A stretch of 57,091 nt of DNA from Ignavibacteriales bacterium (GTDB lineage: Bacteria; Bacteroidota; Ignavibacteria; Ignavibacteriales; Melioribacteraceae), in contig JACOUS010000006.1 in assembly GCA_016177735.1 (NCBI GenBank), positions 1-57,091 of the forward strand, written 5' to 3'. The stretch's first letter is position 1. Every line of letters begins with the position of its first letter. A program made the translations under genes and the position numbers. Under the pieces are notes generated by a model that worked only from the letters and a program-made list of their open reading frames with translations, did not search any database and had not been told where the DNA came from. Below, in pieces: positions 8,781 to 16,415 of the stretch.

Positions 8781-9488
8781 CTAATTATTATTAAAAATCA
8801 AATAGATGCCTCCGAGAATTACAAGCATACCGCAAATTCTTTTTAACGTAAAAACCGTTTTGGAATTTTCCGTCCAATCAAGATATTGCTGAACTTTTTT
8901 TGTAAGTGTGCCGGCACCAACAATAACAAAACAATGACCAACTGCAAAAGCCAAAAGTAAAACTGCCGCTGAATAAAAATTTGACCGTGCCGTTTGAAAA
9001 ACAACACCAAGCACCGGAGCCATGAAAGCAAAAGTACACGGTCCCAAACCAATACCGAACAATAAACCCAATACCAATGCGGCAGTCAATCCTTTTTTAG
9101 ATGTTCCTTTGAGCGTTAATGTATCCCACGGTAACTTAACCAGATCTAAAAGATAAAGACCAACAAAAAAGAAAACGACAGCAACAAAATAAGTACCGAT
9201 TGTTCCTACATCTCCCATCAGCCTCCCCATCGAAGCAGTAACAATTCCGATTAACGCTATCGTAATTAATATTCCGACAGCAAAAACGAGGGAAATATTG
9301 ACTGTGCGTTTAAGCGATATTTCCCCTTGAGAATTGATATAGCCAATGATCAAAGGAATGCTCGATAAATGGCACGGACTTAGCAAAATACTCAGGATGC
9401 CCCAGCCGAAAGAAGCTAATACTGCAACCCAAAAGTTTTCGTATAAACCGGAGCTTAAATAATTAAAGAAAGCATCAATCATTTCCAA
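8781..9488 (-). CDS. CcdA-like thiol:disulfide membrane carrier
   Basis: 235 residues with six hydrophobic spans, similar to CcdA and the DsbD transmembrane domain. Two conserved membrane cysteines lie in LLSPCHLSS and [15 protein letters not shown]; such a pair passes electrons from cytoplasmic thioredoxin to exported thiol proteins. The gene overlaps the preceding exported thioredoxin gene by 14 bp, so the two probably form a carrier-acceptor pair. Being inside the ars operon, it probably keeps a periplasmic thiol step reduced during arsenic stress. Which arsenic step that serves is unknown. Confidence 0.85.
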   Translation of the reverse strand: MEMIDAFFNYLSSGLYENFWVAVLASFGWGILSILLSPCHLSSIPLIIGYINSQGEISLKRTVNISLVFAVGILITIALIGIVTASMGRLMGDVGTIGTYFVAVVFFFVGLYLLDLVKLPWDTLTLKGTSKKGLTAALVLGLLFGIGLGPCTFAFMAPVLGVVFQTARSNFYSAAVLLLAFAVGHCFVIVGAGTLTKKVQQYLDWTENSKTVFTLKRICGMLVILGGIYLIFNNN

Positions 9489-9870
9489 CCTTTTTTACAG
9501 CTGCCTTTAGTCCCCTCCGCTGCAGCAACTTATCTATTTCTTTTTCGGGATAAAATCCCTCGTGGCGGAAAAACTCCTTTCCATTCTCATCAAGGAAAAC
9601 TTGAGTAGGAATTAATTTAATGCCATATTTTTCCGCATATTGTTTTTGATCATCTTTCCATACATCATAAAAGACAACCTTAATTTGTTCTCCATATTTT
9701 TCTTCAACTGCCTTCAACACCGGCTGCATCTGTTTGCACGGGATACAATTCACAGACCCAAGTTCCACAAATGTTACTTTCGGTTTGGAATTATTATTTG
9801 TCTGCGCCGGTCTTATTGAATAAACGCAGATTAAATAAAAAAGAGAGATAATAATAGGTAGCTTCTTCAT
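9475..9870 (-). CDS. Exported thioredoxin-fold protein
   Basis: 131 residues. An N-terminal signal sequence (MKKLPIIISLFYLICVYSI) is followed by a thioredoxin fold with active site NCIPCKQM (CxxC), the expected cis-Pro loop (KLIPTQVFLDENG) and a C-terminal helix. It should act outside the inner membrane and take electrons from the CcdA-like protein, whose gene overlaps its 3' end. It could instead be membrane-anchored through an uncleaved signal. Confidence 0.85.
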   Translation of the reverse strand: MKKLPIIISLFYLICVYSIRPAQTNNNSKPKVTFVELGSVNCIPCKQMQPVLKAVEEKYGEQIKVVFYDVWKDDQKQYAEKYGIKLIPTQVFLDENGKEFFRHEGFYPEKEIDKLLQRRGLKAAVKKVGND

Positions 9871-9891
9871 TTCGATTTTCTCCAGGTAGAT

Positions 9892-10902
9892 TTAGTAGAC
9901 TATATTGAAAACGTAACCAACGATAATTATCCCGGCGGCAACAATTCCGGCAAAAGTAATTATCAAGGGAAGTTTTAAAACTTTTCTAAGAATTATCATT
10001 TCGGGAAGCGACAGCCCTATCACACTCATCATAAAAGCGAGAACTGTTCCGAGCGAGGCACCTTTTGATAATAAAGCTTGAACGATTGGAATTATCCCGG
10101 CGGCATTAGAATACATCGGCACGCCAATTAAAACCGAAACCGGAACAGACCACCAAGCGCTCTTTCCCATAATGCCAGCCATAAAATTTTCCGGCACATA
10201 ACCATGAATGCCGGCACCTACTGCAATACCGAGAATTATATATATCCAAACTTTACCGACAATTTCTTTTACTGCTGTCATTCCGGAATCAATCCTATTG
10301 GTGAATAAAATTTTTTCTTCGATCTCTGTTTCGCCAACGGTTAGGTTACCAACCCAGTCTTCAATATATTTTTCAAGTTTCAGTCTGCCGATCACGTAAC
10401 CGGAAACAATTGCAATTATTAGCCCGGTTGTTACATACATTAAAGCCGTCTGCCAGCCAAACAAGCCGAGTAATAATACGAGTGCGATTTCATTAATCAT
10501 TGGCGCCGAAATCAGAAATGAAAAAGTTACGCCAAGCGGAACACCCGCCTGAACAAATCCGATGAACAACGGAATTGCAGAGCACGAGCAGAACGGCGTG
10601 ACAATTCCCAAAAGACTTGATAGAATATTTCCCGCAAAAAGTGATTTGCCGCCGAGAATTTTTCTTATCCGTTCCGGCGAAAAATATGTGCGTATGATTC
10701 CGATAATAAAAACTATAAACGTAAGCAATAACAATACTTTCGGTACTTCATAAATGAAAAACCAAAGCGCGTTTGTAAAATGTGATTCCTTTTCGAGATT
10801 CAAGAAAGAATAGATTATAAAATCCGTCGTTGATTTAAGAGAAGCGTAAAGAAAAATCCAGATCGGCAGAGCCAGGATTGGAATTAGTATTTTGTTCTTC
10901 AT
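9892..10902 (-). CDS. DUF318-family permease, possibly ArsP-like
   Basis: About 336 residues and eight or more hydrophobic spans. The hallmark FCSCSAIPLFIGFVQAG is present, as in the permease family that includes ArsP (trivalent methyl-arsenical efflux) and the SO_0444-type Cu/Zn exporters. Because arsM is in the same operon and makes methylated arsenicals, an ArsP-like role is the best inference. Metal export remains possible. I use the ATG at 10902; a TTG at 10926 would add 8 residues. Neither has a strong ribosome site. Confidence 0.8.
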   Translation of the reverse strand: MKNKILIPILALPIWIFLYASLKSTTDFIIYSFLNLEKESHFTNALWFFIYEVPKVLLLLTFIVFIIGIIRTYFSPERIRKILGGKSLFAGNILSSLLGIVTPFCSCSAIPLFIGFVQAGVPLGVTFSFLISAPMINEIALVLLLGLFGWQTALMYVTTGLIIAIVSGYVIGRLKLEKYIEDWVGNLTVGETEIEEKILFTNRIDSGMTAVKEIVGKVWIYIILGIAVGAGIHGYVPENFMAGIMGKSAWWSVPVSVLIGVPMYSNAAGIIPIVQALLSKGASLGTVLAFMMSVIGLSLPEMIILRKVLKLPLIITFAGIVAAGIIIVGYVFNIVY

Positions 10903-10981
10903 TTTTTGTTTAATAAGAAGATGCAAAAAGTGATACGGTTTTAATCATGCTCAAAAAATATTTAGCATCTTCAAAATATCA

Positions 10982-11227
10982 TCAGTTAGTGTTTTCACGA
11001 ATCCAGTGAATTAGAGTTTCCTTTGTAGGAATTTTTCCGGCAGAAATTATTTTGCCGTTGATTTCAAGTCCGGGTGTTCTCATGATGCCGGATTTAACAA
11101 TCTCTTCGATCTCGGTTACCTTTTCGACCGACGCATCAATTTTTAACTCCGCTACTGTTTCAATGCACATCGCTTCTAATTTTTTGCAGTTGGCACAGCC
11201 CGTGCCGTACACTTTAATTCTGTTCAT
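10982..11227 (-). CDS. Small thioredoxin-like redox protein (CANC)
   Basis: 81 residues with a glutaredoxin/thioredoxin fold reduced to its core: IKVYGTGCANCKKLE carries the CxxC site near residues 11-14, and RTPGLEINGK supplies the cis-Pro loop. Such proteins commonly accompany DUF318 permeases and ars genes. No signal peptide, so it is cytoplasmic; it could reduce ArsC or serve the permease. It lies between arsC and the permease on the same strand. Confidence 0.85.
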   Translation of the reverse strand: MNRIKVYGTGCANCKKLEAMCIETVAELKIDASVEKVTEIEEIVKSGIMRTPGLEINGKIISAGKIPTKETLIHWIRENTN

Positions 11228-11340
11228 TTTATTTCTCGATTAGTGAATATTCTCTCTATAAGATTTTTCGTAGCCGCGTTTTATTTCATATCATGCTTTT
11301 CTAATGTATTGTGGGAGACGCTGCAAATAGCGCCTCCGTA

Positions 11341-11808
11341 TTATGTACTTCGGAAATTTTCAGGAAGTGTTGCAGTGCCTTCACTTCGATGAATATTTTC
11401 ATTATAAAATTTTTCGAAGCGCAGCTTAATTTGATCTCTCACTTTTCTAAAGACAGAAAAAATTTCTTCTTCGCTTCCCACGGCTTCTGCCGGGTCTTCG
11501 AAGCCAATGTGAAGTTGTTTACCGACCTTTCCGATAAACACGGGACATGTTTCTTTTGCGTTGTCGCAAACAGTGATCACGTAATCGAAAGTATCTTTCA
11601 AAAATTTATCAACAATTTTGGGATAGTTTTTACTCACATCTATTCCGGCTTCTTTCATTACTTGCACTGCTTTCGGATGCACACGCGAAGACGGATTCGT
11701 ACCGGCTGAAAAAACTTCAAGTTCTTTATCGAATGATTTCAAAAATCCTTCCGCCATTTGACTGCGGCATGAATTCCCGGTACACAGTATTAAAATTTTT
11801 TTCTTCAT
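11341..11808 (-). CDS. arsC: Arsenate reductase, LMW-phosphatase (thioredoxin-coupled) type
   Basis: 155 residues. The P-loop LCTGNSCRSQMAEGF holds the nucleophilic cysteine and arginine (Cx5R), and VCDNAKETCPVF contains the two further cysteines used in the disulfide cascade of the thioredoxin-coupled family. It reduces arsenate to arsenite for export by Acr3 or methylation by ArsM. I use the ATG at 11808 (MKKKILILC), with AAGAGATA upstream. The longer frame from 11850 has no such support. Distinct from the Spx/ArsC-like gene at 34017. Confidence 0.93.
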   Translation of the reverse strand: MKKKILILCTGNSCRSQMAEGFLKSFDKELEVFSAGTNPSSRVHPKAVQVMKEAGIDVSKNYPKIVDKFLKDTFDYVITVCDNAKETCPVFIGKVGKQLHIGFEDPAEAVGSEEEIFSVFRKVRDQIKLRFEKFYNENIHRSEGTATLPENFRST

Positions 11809-11910
11809 AAATATCTCTTTCGTTAATGGCACACAGATCGAACTGATCAAACAGATAAAAACAGAGTTTTAGAATCAGTTTAGATCAGTTCAATCTGTTA
11901 AATCAGTGTG

Positions 11911-12723
11911 CTATTTAGTTTTTGTGGCAGTCACAGTAATGCTGAATATCCCGACTCCGCTTCCGCGGTATTGTTTAATTTCATCATCGCTCAAATATTC
12001 TTTTAGAACTTCATCCGGCATACCGATTACTTTTGTTTTCTTTATCTCAGCGTTTTCGAAACCGTGCTCTTCAATAATTTTCAGATACTCATCTTGCTGA
12101 ATTGCACCGGCAACACAACCGGCATACATCTCTGCAGATTTTTTCAAATTCTCCGGCAAGTTACCTTTGATGACAATATCTGAAACACAAAAGTGTCCGC
12201 CGGTTTTTAGAATTCTGTGAATCTCTGCAAACGCTTTTTGTTTATCGGGAACAAGATTCAAAACGCAGTTACTCACCACAACATCCGCAATGGAATTTTC
12301 GAGCGGCATATTTTCAATATCGCCGAGTTTAAACTCAACATTTTTATAACCGAGTTTTTGATTATTGCGGTTTGCTTTTGCAATCATCTCTTCGGTCATA
12401 TCTATGCCGATAACTTTTCCGGTATCGCCGACAATTGCACGGGCTACAAATACATCATTGCCGGCACCTGAACCGAGATCTACAACTGTGTTGCCTTCTT
12501 TAATTCCAGCGTGTTCGGTCGGCAAACCGCAGCCAAGCCCGAGATCGGCATCTGCTACATAACCCTGAAGATGATCATATTCATCTTGCATTATGGTGTA
12601 GCCGGCAATTTTATTTTCAGTTGAACCGCAGCATGAAGTTGGTCCGCAGCAAGAGCCGGAACCCTTTGCGATCTCTCCATACTTTTCTTTTACAAGTTCC
12701 TTTATTTCTATTTCGTTCCGCAT
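11911..12723 (-). CDS. arsM: Arsenite S-adenosylmethionine methyltransferase
   Basis: 270 residues. The N-terminus holds a Cys motif ([16 protein letters not shown]), followed by the SAM-binding core [15 protein letters not shown] with IGIDMTEEM. Conserved As-binding cysteines occur in [18 protein letters not shown] and MYAGCVAGA, matching the three catalytic cysteines of ArsM enzymes. It converts As(III) to methylated forms in the cytoplasm. A strong ribosome site (AAAGGGGGAA) precedes the ATG at 12723. The gene begins 3 bp after the stop of a 49-residue ORF whose ribosome site and first codons are near-copies of its own. Confidence 0.94.
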   Translation of the reverse strand: MRNEIEIKELVKEKYGEIAKGSGSCCGPTSCCGSTENKIAGYTIMQDEYDHLQGYVADADLGLGCGLPTEHAGIKEGNTVVDLGSGAGNDVFVARAIVGDTGKVIGIDMTEEMIAKANRNNQKLGYKNVEFKLGDIENMPLENSIADVVVSNCVLNLVPDKQKAFAEIHRILKTGGHFCVSDIVIKGNLPENLKKSAEMYAGCVAGAIQQDEYLKIIEEHGFENAEIKKTKVIGMPDEVLKEYLSDDEIKQYRGSGVGIFSITVTATKTK

Positions 12724-12726
12724 AAT

Positions 12727-12876
12727 TTATTTCCCCCTTTTGTTATCCGGTTGTACTATTTCCGAATGTGATTGTGTATTTTTTTCTTTGTTTCCGGAAG
12801 AACCGCAGCAAGTTGAATCGCAACACGGTTCGGATTTATTGTTTACCGTCTTTTTTATTTCTTTTTTGTTTCGCAT
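12727..12876 (-). CDS. 49-residue Cys-rich peptide, duplicated from the arsM 5' end
   Basis: This short ORF starts at ATG 12876 inside the 3' end of arsR (22 bp overlap) and ends 3 bp before arsM. The product has EPCCDSTCCGSSGNK, much like the [10 protein letters not shown] segment of ArsM, then a polar tail. Its ribosome site and start (AAAGGGGGAAGTAAATCATG) are nearly identical to those of arsM (AAAGGGGGAAATAAATTATG), and the next ~20 bases also match with few changes. It therefore looks like a tandem copy of the arsM start that kept only the Cys motif. A function as an arsenite-binding peptide is inference; it may instead be a translation-coupling leader for arsM. Confidence 0.65.
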   Translation of the reverse strand: MRNKKEIKKTVNNKSEPCCDSTCCGSSGNKEKNTQSHSEIVQPDNKRGK

Positions 12877-13202
12877 GATTTACTTCCCCCTTTAGTAAGT
12901 TGGTTAAATAATTTTTGAATTTGCTCGTAAGCTTTTTTAAGCGATGAAGAGTTTATACAATAACAAACTTTGGGACCTTCAATGTCGCCCTGAATTAGTC
13001 CGACACGCTTAAGTTCTTTGAGATGCTGCGAGACGGTTGACTGCGCCAGCGGCAATAGTTCAACAATATCGCCGCACATGCAAACATCCATCTCTGTAAG
13101 AATTTTCAAGATTTGTATTCTTGCCGGATGCGAAAGTGCCTTTGCTATATCGGCAAGATAAACTGCCTCTTGAGTGAACTCTTCTGTTTTTGCTATCGCC
13201 AT
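12855..13202 (-). CDS. arsR: ArsR/SmtB-family repressor
   Basis: 115 residues with a winged helix-turn-helix. MDVCMCGDIVELLPLAQSTV contains the VCxC metalloid site at the recognition helix edge, followed by SQHLKELKRVGLIQG (recognition helix and wing). Arsenite binding to these cysteines is known to release ArsR from DNA. First gene of the ars operon, directly behind a dyad that overlaps the promoter. Its C-terminal tail (SKSCETKKK) is encoded by DNA duplicated from the arsM start region, so the tail is probably a recent acquisition. Confidence 0.94.
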   Translation of the reverse strand: MAIAKTEEFTQEAVYLADIAKALSHPARIQILKILTEMDVCMCGDIVELLPLAQSTVSQHLKELKRVGLIQGDIEGPKVCYCINSSSLKKAYEQIQKLFNQLTKGGSKSCETKKK

Positions 13203-13215
13203 TCCAATCCTTTAT

Positions 13216-13242
13216 TTATCGTTCATCGCAAATATACGATAA
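13216..13242 (-). promoter_or_regulatory. ars promoter with candidate ArsR operator
   Basis: TTATCGT (13216-13222) and ACGATAA (13236-13242) form a perfect 7-bp dyad with a 13-bp spacer; an inner ATCG-N8-CGAT also reads as a dyad. On the minus strand TATATTTGC (13228-13236) matches the Bacteroidota -7 element TAnnTTTG, with a TTG 17 bp further upstream. The operator would thus cover the promoter, 14-40 bp ahead of arsR. Confidence 0.6.
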
Positions 13243-13285
13243 AAGAAATTTAACAAGCAAGTGGCAACATAAAATTATATTTTTG

Positions 13286-13305
13286 TTATGAGCATATGCT
13301 CATAA
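13286..13305. promoter_or_regulatory. Perfect 20-bp palindrome ahead of the DUF134 gene
   Basis: The sequence ttatgagcatatgctcataa is its own reverse complement. It ends 16 bp before the DUF134 start codon and lies between the divergent arsR and DUF134 genes. Because DUF134 proteins carry a helix-turn-helix, autoregulation through this site is a reasonable inference. Confidence 0.6.
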
Positions 13306-13321
13306 TTATAAAAATGGAAAC

Positions 13322-13630
13322 ATGCCTAGACCGAAAAAAAATAGACACATCTGTTGTAATCCTTCTGCTTATTATTTCAAGCCGCGCGGAATACCAATGT
13401 TTGAATTATCCGAAATAATTCTTGAAACGGATGAATTGGAAACATTGCGGTTAGCCGATTTCGAAAAAATGAGTCACGAAGACAGCGCCGCCAAAATGAA
13501 AATTAGCAGAGCCACTTTCGGAAGAATACTTGAAAAAGCACGATACAAAACTGCCGATGCTATTTTGAACGGCAAGGCAATTAGAATAGAATCATTTTCA
13601 AAAAATTCAGGAGATCAAAATGTTGAGTGA
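13322..13630 (+). CDS. DUF134 family DNA-binding protein
   Basis: 102 residues matching the DUF134 layout: PRPKKNRHICCNPSAYYFKP at the start, a middle segment ELETLRLADFE, and a sigma-70 region 4-like helix-turn-helix (HEDSAAKMKISRATFGRILE). The family is often next to NifX/NifB-type iron-molybdenum cofactor-binding proteins, as here. Probably a regulator of its neighbour and itself through the adjacent palindrome. The ATG at 13322 is used; an ATG at 13314 is out of frame. Confidence 0.9.
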   Translation: MPRPKKNRHICCNPSAYYFKPRGIPMFELSEIILETDELETLRLADFEKMSHEDSAAKMKISRATFGRILEKARYKTADAILNGKAIRIESFSKNSGDQNVE

Positions 13631-14036
13631 AACAAATTCGGGAACAATAATGAAAATTGCAGTTGCAACGGACGATTTTTTAACTGTAACGGGACACATC
13701 GGAAGATGCAACGGATTTATTATTTATGAATTGGATAACACAGTAATTGCGAACCGTGTGCAGATAGAAAATACTTTTACACACCACAAGATGAGCGAAC
13801 ATCATCACGGAGATCACGAGCATAATCATTCGCACGGACATGAAAATTTAATTGAAGGATTAAAAGGCTGTTCCGCATTAATTTGTACTGCCGCCGGCTG
13901 GCGCGTTGTGGAAGATTTAAAAAGAAATAACATCAATGTGATATTTACAGATGAAGAAGATGCCGATACTGCAGTTATTAAATTTGCGGAAGGAACACTT
14001 GAAATAAGTGAAGAAGGAATTTGCAGAGCACATTAA
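13620..14036 (+). CDS. NifX/NifB-family (dinitrogenase FeMo-cofactor-type) protein with His-rich loop
   Basis: 138 residues. The family fold is visible in MKIAVATDDFLTVTGHIGRCNGFIIYELDN (given here as the segment from residue 11) and in ALICTAAGWRVVEDLKRNNI. Between them is a His-rich loop (MSEHHHGDHEHNHSHGHEN) that can bind divalent metals. Members of this family occur in non-diazotrophs with DUF134 and are thought to handle metal clusters; no nif genes are in view. AGGAG lies 7 bases before the ATG at 13620, which supports this start and an 11-bp overlap with the DUF134 gene. Confidence 0.85.
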   Translation: MLSETNSGTIMKIAVATDDFLTVTGHIGRCNGFIIYELDNTVIANRVQIENTFTHHKMSEHHHGDHEHNHSHGHENLIEGLKGCSALICTAAGWRVVEDLKRNNINVIFTDEEDADTAVIKFAEGTLEISEEGICRAH

Positions 14037-14050
14037 TTTTTTTCTCTGTG

Positions 14051-14081
14051 ACTCTGTGGTAAAAAAAAATTATCACAGAGT
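14051..14081. terminator. Bidirectional terminator hairpin
   Basis: ACTCTGTGGTAA and TTATCACAGAGT flank an A-rich loop, between the convergent NifX-type and AmmeMemoRadiSam B genes. The sequence type (ctctgtgactctgtgg) also recurs as dispersed repeats in related genomes, from memory. Confidence 0.6.
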
Positions 14082-14120
14082 TACGGAGGCACGGAGATTC
14101 ACAAAATTTTTAGATATAAT

Positions 14121-14936
14121 TCAATACACTACAGCACTTAAATACCCAACAACTTCCGAGTAATCGCCGGTTACGTCACCGGAATCGGAACGTGAAAGCA
14201 CTTTCGATTTATTTCTTAGAATTAAATCTGCCGTTTTCATCATTGTAACAATAGCACCGCCGCCGCAAGCTTCGCATTTGTTCGTTTCAAGATCGCGCCT
14301 AAGTTCTTCGTAATCAAAATTATTAATGTGGTTTTCAACGATTGAATCGAGTCTGCCGGCTTCTTCTTTTGTATAAAAATGCGAAAGATCGGAGCTGGCA
14401 ACAATCAAAGTTTCATCATCAACAGCATCTGCAAGTTTCTGCGCAAGTTCATCGATAAAAGCTTTCCTTTGATCTCCAATTACTGCCGGCACTATCATAA
14501 AATCTTTCATTATCATTTGCAAAAACGGAACTTGTACTTCAACGGCATGTTCGGCTCTGTGACCTTGTGTGCTCTCAAAAATTGCTTTACTTCCACCGAC
14601 AAGTTTTGAACTCATTTCTTTATTTAAAAGAACTTCGCCGAGTGGTGTGCTGTAGGCGTCGCCGTTGTAAATTGAAACTCCGGGAAAATATTCGCGGTGG
14701 CTTGGCGATATGATCACAACGGTTTTGTAATTTCTGCCGCCGAGTGCTTTGAATCCTAATGCCGCCGTTTTTCCGGAATAAACATAACCGGCATGCGGTG
14801 AAATTATTCCGACTGCGTTTTTAAATTCTGTTTCGGGTTTTGCGGTATCCAAAAGTAATTGTAATTCATCGTGAAGCTGGTGAGGATTTGCCGGATAGAA
14901 CATGCCCGCCACTGCGGGTTCTCTTATATTTTTCAT
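14121..14936 (-). CDS. amrB: AmmeMemoRadiSam system protein B (MEMO1 family)
   Basis: 271 residues similar to human MEMO1 and bacterial AmrB. REPAVAGMFYPANPHQL is the family start; metal-ligand histidines lie in IISPHAGYVYSGKTAALGF, STQGHRAEHAVEVQVPFL and SSDLSHF. The fold resembles extradiol dioxygenases. Biochemical role in bacteria is not settled. It follows the AMMECR1-family gene by 11 bp in the same operon; the third usual partner, a radical SAM protein, is not in the window. Confidence 0.93.
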   Translation of the reverse strand: MKNIREPAVAGMFYPANPHQLHDELQLLLDTAKPETEFKNAVGIISPHAGYVYSGKTAALGFKALGGRNYKTVVIISPSHREYFPGVSIYNGDAYSTPLGEVLLNKEMSSKLVGGSKAIFESTQGHRAEHAVEVQVPFLQMIMKDFMIVPAVIGDQRKAFIDELAQKLADAVDDETLIVASSDLSHFYTKEEAGRLDSIVENHINNFDYEELRRDLETNKCEACGGGAIVTMMKTADLILRNKSKVLSRSDSGDVTGDYSEVVGYLSAVVY

Positions 14937-14947
14937 ACTGCCTCCTT

Positions 14948-15538
14948 TTATTCCGAGCCAGTTGAAGAATCTTTGTGATGATCTGTTAAAACTTCTTCGC
15001 TAAAAATATCAGCAGTAAACGCATGCAGTTGAAGTTGTTTCGTTCTCCAATATTCGGGATGGAAACCCGCCTTTTGGCAGATAGCATCCAGGTATTGTTC
15101 TTTGTTCATGTGATGTTCAATCGGAACTTGAGGAAGAAGCAATCCTCTTCTTCCCGTTTCTTCGAGAATCAATCCGTGTTTTCCAATTTCAATTTCTTCA
15201 TAACTATTCAGCGGAAACGGCGGCGAGAGGATCGAAATTTCTATCGTAATATTTTTTAATTCGGGTTCTCGAACAGCTTGAAAGCGCGGGTCATTCTCTG
15301 CAGAATTAACTGCAGCTTCGCAAACAGTATCGAACAGCTGGCGTTCGGACAAAATATACCCGATGCATCCGCGTAATTTTCCAAATTCGGTTAACGTTAC
15401 AAAAGCTCCGGCATGAATCTTTAGCTCCGGGTATTTTCCGTAATCAGGCTCTTCAATTTCAACTGCTGTGAACAATGATCGGATTGAATTCCTCGCGGCA
15501 GTGAGAAGAATTTTCTTCTCTTCATCGGTTAGTTCCAT
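14948..15538 (-). CDS. amrA: AmmeMemoRadiSam system protein A (AMMECR1 family)
   Basis: 196 residues. AFVTLTEFGKLRGCIGYI carries the conserved LRGCIG motif of AMMECR1 domains, and ENDPRFQAVREPEL and EISILSPPFPL are also typical. Function is unknown in any organism at the biochemical level. It lies 2 bp downstream of a beta-propeller-like gene and 11 bp upstream of amrB, so the three are probably co-transcribed. Confidence 0.92.
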   Translation of the reverse strand: MELTDEEKKILLTAARNSIRSLFTAVEIEEPDYGKYPELKIHAGAFVTLTEFGKLRGCIGYILSERQLFDTVCEAAVNSAENDPRFQAVREPELKNITIEISILSPPFPLNSYEEIEIGKHGLILEETGRRGLLLPQVPIEHHMNKEQYLDAICQKAGFHPEYWRTKQLQLHAFTADIFSEEVLTDHHKDSSTGSE

Positions 15539-15540
15539 AA

Positions 15541-16350
15541 CTAATCCAAAGTAAAAATTATTACTCCGTTTTTTTCCTTCAGCAGAAAAAGAAATTTTTT
15601 GTAAACGAAAAATGAATCCGTATATAACGAGCCGGAATTTACATTCAAAATTTCGGAAAGAACTTCTTTACCGGAAGGCATATCAACAACACAAAATTTA
15701 TTGATGTAACTATTTTCGAACGCTTTAACGTTATAACTGAAGAGAAGTAAATCTTTGTAGGTATTATATTCAATGTCCCCGGCAATTGCAAGATTCGCCG
15801 TTTTACTTTGTATTATCTCCAAAATTTTTCCATCGGCTGAATGAAGAACTTGCGGATAAACGTACAAACTCCAACAAACTTCATTATCGGCTTTAGTTTT
15901 TAACAAATTGATTGTTTGATAATCCGAGCCGAGTTCCTCAATCAAATTTCCGTTTTGATAATCGAGTGCTGCAAAGTATCGTTCTTCAAAACCTTGTTTG
16001 TAGCAGTAAACTTTTCCGTTGTACGCGAACAAAAAAGTGTAATCTGTGTTGTGCCACAAAATTTTTTGAGATTGAATATCAAACGCAATTATTTCTTTGT
16101 GACCGGGCATATCCGGCTTAAAATATTTATGAAAGAAAATAACATCTCTGTGAATTGCTTCAATTCCGAGCCAGCTTTTTTCTTCCAACTGTAAATCAGT
16201 AAAAATTTTTTTGCCGGTTTGAAGATCAAAACAATTGAAAAAAACTTCCCGCGTACTCGTATCCCTCGTTTCCAAAATCAGCTTATCGGAATCGGAAATG
16301 AGAATCCGCCAAATTTGTTTTTGCACTGAATATGTAAAATGTTTTTTCAT
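15541..16350 (-). CDS. Beta-propeller-like protein of unknown function (perhaps DUF4905)
   Basis: 269 residues without signal peptide. Repeating strand-turn units such as FDLQTGKKIFTDLQLEEKSW, FDIQSQKILWHN and LDYQNGNLIEELG look like blades of a PQQ-type propeller. The start (FTYSVQKQIWRILISD) recalls the DUF4905 family of Bacteroidota, recalled but not checked. First gene of an apparent operon with amrA and amrB (2 bp to amrA). Confidence 0.65.
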   Translation of the reverse strand: MKKHFTYSVQKQIWRILISDSDKLILETRDTSTREVFFNCFDLQTGKKIFTDLQLEEKSWLGIEAIHRDVIFFHKYFKPDMPGHKEIIAFDIQSQKILWHNTDYTFLFAYNGKVYCYKQGFEERYFAALDYQNGNLIEELGSDYQTINLLKTKADNEVCWSLYVYPQVLHSADGKILEIIQSKTANLAIAGDIEYNTYKDLLLFSYNVKAFENSYINKFCVVDMPSGKEVLSEILNVNSGSLYTDSFFVYKKFLFLLKEKNGVIIFTLD

Positions 16351-16375
16351 ACAATTCTGTGAAACGAAGTTACGA

Positions 16376-16405
16376 ATGCCGAAGGCATCCCGATTTCATC
16401 GGGAT
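16376..16405. repeat. Paired REP-like hairpins
   Basis: ATGCC-GAA-GGCAT (16376-16388) overlaps ATCCCGAT-TTC-ATCGGGAT (16387-16405). The elements lie between the tryptophanase stop and the start of the propeller gene and could serve as a terminator or be a dispersed palindromic repeat. Confidence 0.55.
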
Positions 16406-16415
16406 TCCTCAGAAT

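Noticed and set aside
11311-11709. 132-residue frame opposite arsC
   Set aside because: Antisense shadow of arsC with Phe/His-rich composition.
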